Below are positions 1-7,558 of a stretch of DNA of 32,294 bases, piece after piece. Under the pieces are notes generated by a model. The model saw nothing but the letters and a program-made list of their open reading frames with translations, searched no databases and was not told the origin of the DNA. Each line of letters begins with the position of its first letter. The first letter of the stretch is position 1. Source of the stretch: Fidelibacterota bacterium (GTDB lineage Bacteria > Fidelibacterota > UBA2242); assembly GCA_028719225.1 (NCBI GenBank), contig JAQUKI010000004.1:1-32294 (forward strand), read 5' to 3'. A program made the position numbers and the translations under genes.

Positions 1-918
1 CAATCAATCATCAATTCATTTAAAGAAAACGGGCACGAAGTCGTCGGCTTCGAAGGCGATGATGCTGTAATGCGGCGTCTGGATAAAGCCAGACCACAAA
101 TCGTCTTTAATGTTGCCGAAGGTTTGTTCGGAGACTTGCGTGAGTCTTATGTTCCGTTGATGTGCGAGCGGTTAGGTTTACCGTATACGGGTTCTGACCC
201 GCTGACACTTGCAATTTGTCTGAATAAAGCCCGTTCCAAAGAAATTTTAAGTTATTACGGTGTTTCGAATCCACGGTTCCAAATGATTTTTCCCGGTCGG
301 GAAATACCGGAAACCGGAATTTCTTTTCCGTCTATCGTCAAGCCGATTTCGGAAGGAAGCAGTAAAGGCATTTTTAACAATTCTGTCGTCAAAGATTCCG
401 AATCGTTGAAACGAATTGTGCAGGAAAACTTCGATAAATATTGGCAACCAGTGATCGTTGAGGAATTTTTACCGGGGCTAGAATTTACTGCAGCTCTCTG
501 GGGAAACGGTACGGACGTCGAAGTTCTACCGATTATCTCGATGAATTTTTCTCAGTTGCCGAAAGAAGCACAACCGATCTATTCCTACGAAGCGAAATGG
601 GTGTGGGATACGACCGAAAAACCGCTGGATATTTTTGAATGTCCGGCGAAGATTTCTGCCGAATTGAGGACGTCGATCGAAAAAACGGTCAAGCGCGCTT
701 ATCAGGTTCTGAACATCCGCGATTGGTGTCGGATCGACGTGCGTTTAGATGCGAATGGCATTCCGAATATACTCGAGTTGAATCCACTTCCGGGAATTTT
801 GCCCGATCCGCGTGAGAATTCCTGTTTTCCAAAAGCCGCGAGAACCGCAGGCTATTCATATTCGCAAATGCTTAACCGAGTCTTAGACATATCCGCCGCG
901 AGGTGCGGCCTCCGATAA
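1..918 (+). CDS. D-alanine-D-alanine ligase-like ATP-grasp protein, 5' truncated by the window edge
   Basis: The reading frame is open from base 1 upstream of the listed ATG at 70 (QSIINSFKENGHEVVGFEGDDAVMRRLDK...). ATP-grasp/Ddl-like signatures: FNVAEGLFGD, PYTGSDPLTLAICLNK, SIVKPISEGSSKGI, RIDVRLDANGIPNILELNPLPG. Confidence 0.85.
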   Translation, partial: QSIINSFKENGHEVVGFEGDDAVMRRLDKARPQIVFNVAEGLFGDLRESYVPLMCERLGLPYTGSDPLTLAICLNKARSKEILSYYGVSNPRFQMIFPGREIPETGISFPSIVKPISEGSSKGIFNNSVVKDSESLKRIVQENFDKYWQPVIVEEFLPGLEFTAALWGNGTDVEVLPIISMNFSQLPKEAQPIYSYEAKWVWDTTEKPLDIFECPAKISAELRTSIEKTVKRAYQVLNIRDWCRIDVRLDANGIPNILELNPLPGILPDPRENSCFPKAARTAGYSYSQMLNRVLDISAARCGLR

Positions 919-1940
919 TGACTGCCGAAGAAAACCAACGAAGAAAAGTCGCAGTCGTCTATAATTCTTTCGATGACGTCTCTAATCCGGAGAACGTCGA
1001 ATTTTTGTCCGAAGCGGGCGTTAAAGAAGAAGCGGACGCCGTTTCCCAGTCGCTGGATCGGCTCGGTTATAAACTTCTCGTTCTGCCGTTGAAAAACCTG
1101 ACTTCGGATATTCAATCGATCGTGTCGTTTCAACCCGATGTTATTTTTAACCTGTGCGAGGGATTTCGCGGAAACACCCAGCAGGAAATGTTCGTCGCCG
1201 GAATCTGGGAACTTCTGAATATTCCGTATACCGGGAATTCGGCGCTAACAATTGGAACCGCTCAAAATAAAGTTTTAACCAAACAAATGCTTCGGTCGAA
1301 TGGTCTGACGACTCCCGATTACGAAACATTTCCCAAAGTTCCTCCTGCGACACAACTGCAATTTCCGCTGATTGCCAAACCGTCGAGAGAAGACGGAAGC
1401 ATCGGAATCGGACGGGATGCAGTTATTCGCAATTTGGATGAATTGAAGACCTCGGTCGATCGGTTGTTACAACGATATCATCAGGAAATTTTAGTCGAAC
1501 AGTACATTGATGGACGTGAATTTGCCGTCGGAATTCTGGAAAACGGATCGCCGACAGCGTTACCGCCATCGGAAATCTTGTTCGATGCGCTTGATGTCGA
1601 TCTGCCACACATTGCAAGCTATGATGCCAAGTGGTACGAAGACGACCCGATTTATCAAAAGACACCTTCTATCTGTCCGACGACGCTGGATTTTGCCACG
1701 CAAACTCGATTGCAGTCGTTAGCGCTCCGCGTATATGAATTACTGGGCGGAAGCGGTTACGGGCGAGTCGATTTCCGGATGGATGCGCTTGGCGAAATTT
1801 ACATTCTTGAATATAATCCGAATCCCGATATCTCTCCCACGGCGGGATATACTAAAGCGTTGAAAGCCGCGGGGATTACATATGATGAATTCGTGACGAC
1901 ACAGATCGACACGGCAATAAAAAGAAAGGATCATGATTAA
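918..1940 (+). CDS. Second D-alanine-D-alanine ligase-like ATP-grasp protein
   Basis: Ddl-like motifs: FNLCEGFRGNTQQEMFVAGIWELLNIPYTGNSALT, IAKPSREDGSIGI, VEQYIDGREFAVGIL, GRVDFRMDALGEIYILEYNPNPDISP. ATG at 918 overlaps the previous stop (TAATG); the ORF table's GTG start at 903 is less likely. Confidence 0.85.
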   Translation: MTAEENQRRKVAVVYNSFDDVSNPENVEFLSEAGVKEEADAVSQSLDRLGYKLLVLPLKNLTSDIQSIVSFQPDVIFNLCEGFRGNTQQEMFVAGIWELLNIPYTGNSALTIGTAQNKVLTKQMLRSNGLTTPDYETFPKVPPATQLQFPLIAKPSREDGSIGIGRDAVIRNLDELKTSVDRLLQRYHQEILVEQYIDGREFAVGILENGSPTALPPSEILFDALDVDLPHIASYDAKWYEDDPIYQKTPSICPTTLDFATQTRLQSLALRVYELLGGSGYGRVDFRMDALGEIYILEYNPNPDISPTAGYTKALKAAGITYDEFVTTQIDTAIKRKDHD

Positions 1941-2427
1941 CATTCGTTCAATTAAACCGGAAGACCGGTCGGTTCTCCTTCACATAATCGAGCAAACCAA
2001 CATGTTTTCTCCGGCGGAGGTGGATGTGGCGATGGAACTCATCGACGTCTGCCTGAATCAAAAAGAACAAAAAGATTACACAATTAACGTGGCAACCGAC
2101 GAAACGGATTCTATCGTCGGTTACGTATGCTATGGACCAACCCCGGCAACGATTGGGACCTTCGATCTTTACTGGATCGTTGTCGATGTTGTTTGCCAAA
2201 ATCAGGGAATCGGCAAACAATTACTTCAATTTGTCGAATGTGAGGTTTCACAAAAAGTCGGCAGATTGATCGTTATTGAGACATCCTCGGTCGAAAAATA
2301 TTTACCGACCCGGGGATTTTATTTACGAAACGGTTACACGATTGCCGCACAGATCAAGGATTTTTACCGTGAGGGTGACGACCGTGTTATTTTTGTCAAA
2401 TATTTTAAACCTAAAGAGAAAGAGTAG
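1933..2427 (+). CDS. GNAT family N-acetyltransferase
   Basis: GNAT acetyl-CoA loop-like VVCQNQGIGKQLLQFVE, and FYLRNGYTIAAQIKDFY near the C-terminus; overlaps the end of the upstream ATP-grasp gene. Confidence 0.85.
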   Translation: MINIRSIKPEDRSVLLHIIEQTNMFSPAEVDVAMELIDVCLNQKEQKDYTINVATDETDSIVGYVCYGPTPATIGTFDLYWIVVDVVCQNQGIGKQLLQFVECEVSQKVGRLIVIETSSVEKYLPTRGFYLRNGYTIAAQIKDFYREGDDRVIFVKYFKPKEKE

Positions 2428-2441
2428 GAGTCGAACCAGCC

Positions 2442-3488
2442 ATGGAGCAGTGGCAGAAAATATTAAAGAAAAGTCTGACAACCGTCGAAGAAATCTCGGA
2501 AAGATTTAACATTCCGATCGAAGAATTAAAAGGATTGGATAAGGTATTCGATATCAAAATCAATCCGTATTATTTATCGCTGATCAAAGAGAAAGGCGAT
2601 CCGATTTATAAACAGGTCATTCCCGATTTAGCGGAACTCCAACAGGATAAATTATTTTCCGATCCGCTCTGCGAGGAAAAGGATTCTCCCGTTCCCAGCA
2701 TCGTTCATCGCTATCCTGACAGATGCCTGTTTTTAGTTTCGCATGACTGCGCCTCTTATTGCCGGTTTTGTACCCGGAAGCGGAAAGTCGGCGACCCGAC
2801 CAAGATAAGCCTGAAATTCATCGATCAGGGAATTAAGTACATCGCCAGCCATCCGGAAATCCGGGACGTTATCATTTCGGGCGGTGATCCCTTGCTTCTC
2901 AGCGACAAGCAGATCGAAAGTATCTTATCGAGACTTCGTAAGATTAAACACCTTGAGATTCTCCGGATTGGCACACGCGTTCCGTGTTACCTGCCGCAGA
3001 GAATCACAAGTAGACTCGTCAAGATGCTGAAGAAATATCATCCGCTTTATATGAACGTACATTTTAATCATCCGGACGAACTGACACCGATCGCTGTGAA
3101 AGCGTTGGGACGACTCGCCGACGCAGGAATTCCACTAGGCGATCAGACTGTTCTGCTCAAAGGCGTTAATGATGATCCTGTGGTAATGAAAAAACTGATG
3201 CAGAAGTTATTAGCCGCCCGCGTCAAACCTTACTATATTTATCAGACCGATATGGTTTATGGAACGGAACACTTCCGGACCAGCGTCGAAAAAGGATTAG
3301 AAATCATCAAATCGATCCGCGGCTGGACATCCGGCATGGCTGTCCCGCAATTCGTTATCGATGCGCCCGGCGGCGGCGGAAAGATTCCACTTCTTCCCGA
3401 ATATCTGCAGGAAATCAACGAAAATGAAGTCGTCCTGAAGAATTATGAAGGAAAGATATTCCACTACAGACAACCGACAGTAAAATAA
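2442..3488 (+). CDS. KamA/lysine 2,3-aminomutase-like radical SAM protein, short form (348 aa)
   Basis: Radical SAM CxxxCxxC (CASYCRFCTRKRKVG), ISGGDPLLLSD, YYIYQTDMVYGTEHFRT, VIDAPGGGGKIPLLP typical of the KamA family. Confidence 0.88.
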   Translation: MEQWQKILKKSLTTVEEISERFNIPIEELKGLDKVFDIKINPYYLSLIKEKGDPIYKQVIPDLAELQQDKLFSDPLCEEKDSPVPSIVHRYPDRCLFLVSHDCASYCRFCTRKRKVGDPTKISLKFIDQGIKYIASHPEIRDVIISGGDPLLLSDKQIESILSRLRKIKHLEILRIGTRVPCYLPQRITSRLVKMLKKYHPLYMNVHFNHPDELTPIAVKALGRLADAGIPLGDQTVLLKGVNDDPVVMKKLMQKLLAARVKPYYIYQTDMVYGTEHFRTSVEKGLEIIKSIRGWTSGMAVPQFVIDAPGGGGKIPLLPEYLQEINENEVVLKNYEGKIFHYRQPTVK

Positions 3489-3510
3489 GTATTCCGGCCA
3501 TCTCTTTTCC

Positions 3511-3556
3511 AAAATAAGCGGTTTCATAAAAAAGGAGCCGCTTATTTTCGTCTTTT
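3511..3556 (+). terminator. Rho-independent terminator after the kamA-like gene
   Basis: Perfect 11-bp inverted repeat AAAATAAGCGG (3511-3521) / CCGCTTATTTT (3538-3548) followed by T-rich CGTCTTTT. Confidence 0.8.
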
Positions 3557-3579
3557 CACTTGGAAATAAAAATCCATTC

Positions 3580-3607
3580 TTGACAAAGAATAATTTATTA
3601 GTAAATT
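3580..3607 (+). promoter_or_regulatory. Sigma70-like promoter candidate upstream of the Card1-like gene
   Basis: TTGACA at 3580-3585, 16-bp spacer, TAAATT at 3602-3607, about 40 bp upstream of ATG 3649. Confidence 0.5.
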
Positions 3608-3648
3608 CAAGTGATAATAAGTTTTAAGGCGTATGAATATTAAGAAAA

Positions 3649-4752
3649 ATGGAAAAAAAGGAGTCGGATATGCCTTTACTGGAAGTTTGCCTTCTTGATG
3701 ATTCGCCGATCAACGGTTTTCTCGGATTAGTGTTGAAAAAACCGGATGCTGTCGTCTGGCTTCGTACACCACGACAAAAAAACATTGCCAAACAAATCGA
3801 AACGGCTGTCGCAACTTACACTACACCCACATTCGAAACACGCGAAATACTCAGCGACGATGTCGATTCCTTTATTAAACTTTGCCAAGGCATATTCAAT
3901 GATTATCCCGAACACGAGATTTTACTCAATGTTACTGGCGGCGATCGCCTGCAGGCGATTTTAGCGACTGATATTTTCCGAAAAGCCAACAAAAAGGTCT
4001 TTTACATCGATACACATCATTCCAAGATTGTGAATATCGGTCTGGGCGAATCGAAATATTACCAGATCGCATTGACCGTGAACGAGTATATTGCGCTACA
4101 GGGAATTAAGATGACATCCGGAATTCGCTTCGATCCGGAGATCGGCAAGAGAAGCCCATTGACTTATTTCATTGCGGTCAACATGGATAATGTGATGCCG
4201 TTTATTGATAAAATCCGCGATGAATGGATTAAAATGGGTAATGTCAAACAGAATGCAAATTGGGATTACGACGATGGAAGGATAAAATTCCTGATCGACT
4301 ATGAGGCGGAACATGACCGGATGAAATTCAAATTCGGCGGCAGTGTCAGCCAGAAAATAATTGAGGTTTTCACAAATCCTGATGAATATCTGCTGAACGG
4401 AGGTTGGCTCCGCGAAATGGTATTTCTCCGTGTACATAAAAGCCAATATGATGACGTCCGCCTGGATGTACGGCTCGATAAAGAATCTCTTCCCGAAGGA
4501 TATAAAAACGAAAACCTGATCGATATCGCGTTGATGAAGGGAAGTTCGCTATATATTTTCCAGTGTTTTTCCTATCCAATCACGCATGATTCGTTCACGG
4601 AATTGAAAGCGTTTCAGCAAACGACCAAACTTCTGAATGCTAAAGGATTTGTCTTCGTTTCACATAAAATATATCACGGCTTCATCGAGCGGGCACGGGA
4701 ACTCGGTGTGAGCGTTGTCGTCGGGCGAAGAGTTCCAATTTTTTCATTATGA
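3649..4752 (+). CDS. Card1/Can2-like (DUF1887-type) protein: N-terminal CARF-like domain, C-terminal PD-(D/E)XK nuclease-like domain
   Basis: CARF-like ILLNVTGGDRLQAILATDIFRKANKKVFYID; C-terminal GGWLREMVFLRVHK ... NENLIDIALMKGSSLYIFQCFS resembling the GxWLE ... NEiDvl...LyiIECK pattern of DUF1887/Card1 proteins. Confidence 0.7.
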   Translation: MEKKESDMPLLEVCLLDDSPINGFLGLVLKKPDAVVWLRTPRQKNIAKQIETAVATYTTPTFETREILSDDVDSFIKLCQGIFNDYPEHEILLNVTGGDRLQAILATDIFRKANKKVFYIDTHHSKIVNIGLGESKYYQIALTVNEYIALQGIKMTSGIRFDPEIGKRSPLTYFIAVNMDNVMPFIDKIRDEWIKMGNVKQNANWDYDDGRIKFLIDYEAEHDRMKFKFGGSVSQKIIEVFTNPDEYLLNGGWLREMVFLRVHKSQYDDVRLDVRLDKESLPEGYKNENLIDIALMKGSSLYIFQCFSYPITHDSFTELKAFQQTTKLLNAKGFVFVSHKIYHGFIERARELGVSVVVGRRVPIFSL

Positions 4753-4768
4753 AAAATTACAGGCTTGG

Positions 4769-5629
4769 TTATGCGAAGGCAATGCATACGGCGCCGATGA
4801 TAATGATCGTTCCTCCGATGAGCCGCGCCCGGATGTTTTTTTCGTTAAAAAACCACCAACCGTACAAAATTGCGAACAACAACGAGAGCCGTTTCAGGGA
4901 AATCATATAGGCAACCTGAATCATTCCGATAGCGGTGAAATGGCAGACAGCCATCAATGCCATGGCCAAACCGATTTGTATCCTCTTCATCTGAAATTGA
5001 AACAACGGTTTGATTTTTCCCTTGCAAGAAATCAGTGCGAATGGCGTGAATCCAACGGCTAACAGAAAAAAGTACACGATGGCAAAGAATAGCGGCGACG
5101 AATGCTGAATTGCCAGTTTTCCGAATGTTGCCGTGACTGCATAACAAACCGCCACGATGAACATGTATAAGGAACCACGGTTTTTAAAAATCGTCAGCCA
5201 CGGTTCAAATAATCCGTACTTCGCGCGATCGATTTGCAATAAATAGGTACCTATCGAAATAAGAATTACGCCGAGAATTCCTGCAAGCGAGAGAGTTTCA
5301 CCGAGGACGAGTGTCGGGATCACGAGAAGAAATAACGGCGTCAATCCGAGGTATGGAACTGTCAGGGAAAGCGGAGCAATTTGAAGCGCGCGCATGTACA
5401 AAAAGGTTGAAATTAGATCGATAATCACGCAAATCGCCATGGCGCCGACGAATGTCCAGTCAATCGGCGGAATGTCGATAAAGATGAGAATCGGCAATAG
5501 AAACGGAAGCGCATAGGCTTCGCGAATCCAGGAAAGGACAATAGCCTGTGTGCGGGAAGATTCCTTTTTGGTGAATACGTCGGCGGTTGCCATGAAGAAA
5601 CCGGAAAGCAGGGAAATTATATACCACAT
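4769..5629 (-). CDS. EamA/DMT-family transporter
   Basis: 286 aa, about ten hydrophobic segments, two-repeat EamA layout (FTKKESSRTQAIVLSWIREAYALPFL; LFAILYGWWFFNEKNIRARLIGGTIIIIGAVCIAFA). Confidence 0.8.
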   Translation of the reverse strand: MWYIISLLSGFFMATADVFTKKESSRTQAIVLSWIREAYALPFLLPILIFIDIPPIDWTFVGAMAICVIIDLISTFLYMRALQIAPLSLTVPYLGLTPLFLLVIPTLVLGETLSLAGILGVILISIGTYLLQIDRAKYGLFEPWLTIFKNRGSLYMFIVAVCYAVTATFGKLAIQHSSPLFFAIVYFFLLAVGFTPFALISCKGKIKPLFQFQMKRIQIGLAMALMAVCHFTAIGMIQVAYMISLKRLSLLFAILYGWWFFNEKNIRARLIGGTIIIIGAVCIAFA

Positions 5630-5655
5630 GAAATATCCTTAGAATTATTACCGGA

Positions 5656-5946
5656 TCAATCGTTTCCGTGAACTAATAGAATGTCCGTGCGCGCAGACCG
5701 ATGCCGATATTCGGCTAATTGCTGATATTCCGGGGAATTGTACCAGCGTTTTAACTCGGCTTCATTCGGGAATTGAATGATGACGGCGCGACGATGATGG
5801 AATTCGCCTTCGAGAAGTGCCGGTTCGTCATCAACTGCGAGGACTTCGCCATTGTATTTTGAAAAGATTTTGTCAAATCCATCGAGATATCTTTCATATT
5901 CGATCGAATCTTCGATAGTAATTTGGGCGATAAAATATGCGGACAT
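5656..5946 (-). CDS. DUF1330-like small protein
   Basis: MSAYFIAQITIEDSIEYERYLDGFDKIFSKYNGEVLAVDDEPALLEGEFHHRRAVIIQFPNEAELKRWYNSPEYQQL matches the DUF1330 pattern. Confidence 0.85.
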   Translation of the reverse strand: MSAYFIAQITIEDSIEYERYLDGFDKIFSKYNGEVLAVDDEPALLEGEFHHRRAVIIQFPNEAELKRWYNSPEYQQLAEYRHRSARTDILLVHGND

Positions 5947-5962
5947 TATTTCTCCTTTACGA

Positions 5963-7213
5963 TTACAGAGCGGATTGAATTGGCGTCGAAGCCGAAAAGA
6001 CGACTGCTTGATTCTCCGTTTTCAATTTATACTGTTCCAGAATCGCCGGGACAAGAACCGACTCTCCGGTTTTCAGACGCATTGTCTGCATCGAACTGCC
6101 GATTGTAAACAAAAGATCGGTGGCGCCATCGACGCAAATCAGTATTTCCGGTGTTTGTAACTTTTGAACGAGCAACGTCTTTTTATCTGAGAGTAAATAT
6201 CGTTGAACGGCAAACTCGTCCGCCGTTGTCGAATACATGAAGCGCTCCGCGTTTTCATTATCGGTTAAAATCGGTAGTCGTTTTTCCGAATAATCGAGGA
6301 TGTCGATCAGCGTTGGAATATCCCGAAACTTGGGCGTTAGTCCGGCGCGGACTATATTGTCCGAATTCGCCATACACTCGACGATGTTGCCATGGACATA
6401 AGCATGTGGAACACCGGCTGGCAAAAAGATCGCTTCGCCGGTTTTCAGATGAATGAGGTTCAGGAAAAACAAACTGAATAGTCCAATATCAGGGCCGGGA
6501 TATTTCTTTCGCAATTCCAGAAAAAGAGATTCGGTTTCAGTCGGCATAGAAAGTGTCAGCAGGCGGTTTTCCAAATGATCGATTGACTCCAACAATTCGT
6601 CTTTTTTTTCGATTGAGAAACGAAAGAAAGCGGAGAATAGTTGTCTTTTTGCTTCTGATTCATTTGATTTCGATCGAAAGGACGATATGATCTCGCGCCC
6701 GAAGAAATCGGTGATTTCCGGATAACTCTTCAACACGGCAAATATCTCGGTTATATCTTTGAAACCGATTAGCGCCGTCAGTTCGTCGAGTGCGATGGCG
6801 ATTTCCGGTTTATGCGTCTCGTCGGGATAATGCTTCGGATCGACTTGATGAAGTGCTTTGGCCTGTTTTTTATCCGGATGAGTTTGAATCGACAGGACTT
6901 CTCCGGCGGATAGAATTTTGAATAAAAACGGCAGATGTTTTCCAAAACGTGAAATAACTTTCGATCCTAAAATTTCCTGTGGATGCTGTTGAATCAATTC
7001 CGTTAATGGAATTTGGAAATCACCTAACGATACTTGTGAAGGAGCGCCGGGATGCGCGCCCATCCAGAGTTCGGCGTATGCCGTGTTCGGTTCTGCCGGA
7101 ATGCCGAGTAAATTAGGGATGAAAGCAGACGCTCCGCGCATGCCCCATGAATAATGTTGAATAGAATTGACCAGCCTAAGAGGCTGAGATGTGAGTGGCG
7201 AAACGATCTTCAT
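5963..7213 (-). CDS. manA: Mannose-6-phosphate isomerase, class I
   Basis: IQHYSWGMRGASAFIPNLLG, AELWMGAHPGAPSQV, LSIQTHPDKKQAKALH, KPEIAIALDELTALIGFK, AIFLPAGVPHAYVHGNIVECMANSDNIVRAGLTPK: type I PMI signatures. Confidence 0.92.
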   Translation of the reverse strand: MKIVSPLTSQPLRLVNSIQHYSWGMRGASAFIPNLLGIPAEPNTAYAELWMGAHPGAPSQVSLGDFQIPLTELIQQHPQEILGSKVISRFGKHLPFLFKILSAGEVLSIQTHPDKKQAKALHQVDPKHYPDETHKPEIAIALDELTALIGFKDITEIFAVLKSYPEITDFFGREIISSFRSKSNESEAKRQLFSAFFRFSIEKKDELLESIDHLENRLLTLSMPTETESLFLELRKKYPGPDIGLFSLFFLNLIHLKTGEAIFLPAGVPHAYVHGNIVECMANSDNIVRAGLTPKFRDIPTLIDILDYSEKRLPILTDNENAERFMYSTTADEFAVQRYLLSDKKTLLVQKLQTPEILICVDGATDLLFTIGSSMQTMRLKTGESVLVPAILEQYKLKTENQAVVFSASTPIQSAL

Positions 7214-7313
7214 ATTTTTCCCGATTTCATGGCTTCCAAAACGAACCGGCTTATGCTACCGATATTTCGATAAATATTCAAGAGGAAAAATAGATGCCGG
7301 ATAAAAGTAGAAT

Positions 7314-7335
7314 GGGTCCGAATTTCTCCGGACCC
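7314..7335. promoter_or_regulatory. Short hairpin in the leader region upstream of manA (7-bp stem, 8-nt loop)
   Basis: GGGTCCG (7314-7320) / CGGACCC (7329-7335), about 100 bp upstream of the manA start on the minus strand. Confidence 0.35.
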
Positions 7336-7558
7336 AGTGGGGGATGTATGTCGTGTCGCGTTTATCGGTTCATTAATTTTATTTGAAAAATCGATTATAG
7401 GACGAATTGAATCAGTCAAAGGTTGTCGGTCTTCAGAAATTAAAAATGGACAAAATTCGATGTTGGGATGGGAAAAAACCGGAAATCTGATTACATTTAA
7501 ATGAAAAGTGTATGTCTATATTACGCTGGATAAAAATGGAATTTTAGAGAGGATAACG

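Noticed and set aside
2442-3488. Calling the radical SAM protein EpmB
   Set aside because: The retained DAPGGGGK and YIYQTD motifs and the ATP-grasp/GNAT context favour a KamA-like aminomutase; no efp or epmA nearby. Kept as an alternative to test.
3649-4752. Claiming an active type III CRISPR ancillary nuclease
   Set aside because: The expected E-x-K is Q-C-F and no CRISPR-Cas genes are in view, so activity cannot be claimed from sequence.
4715-5062. 115-aa plus-strand ORF
   Set aside because: Antisense to the well-supported EamA transporter; composition typical of a shadow ORF.
7210-7419. 69-aa minus-strand ORF between manA and the deacetylase
   Set aside because: No family resemblance, overlaps the manA start and spans an intergenic hairpin; more likely leader sequence than a gene.
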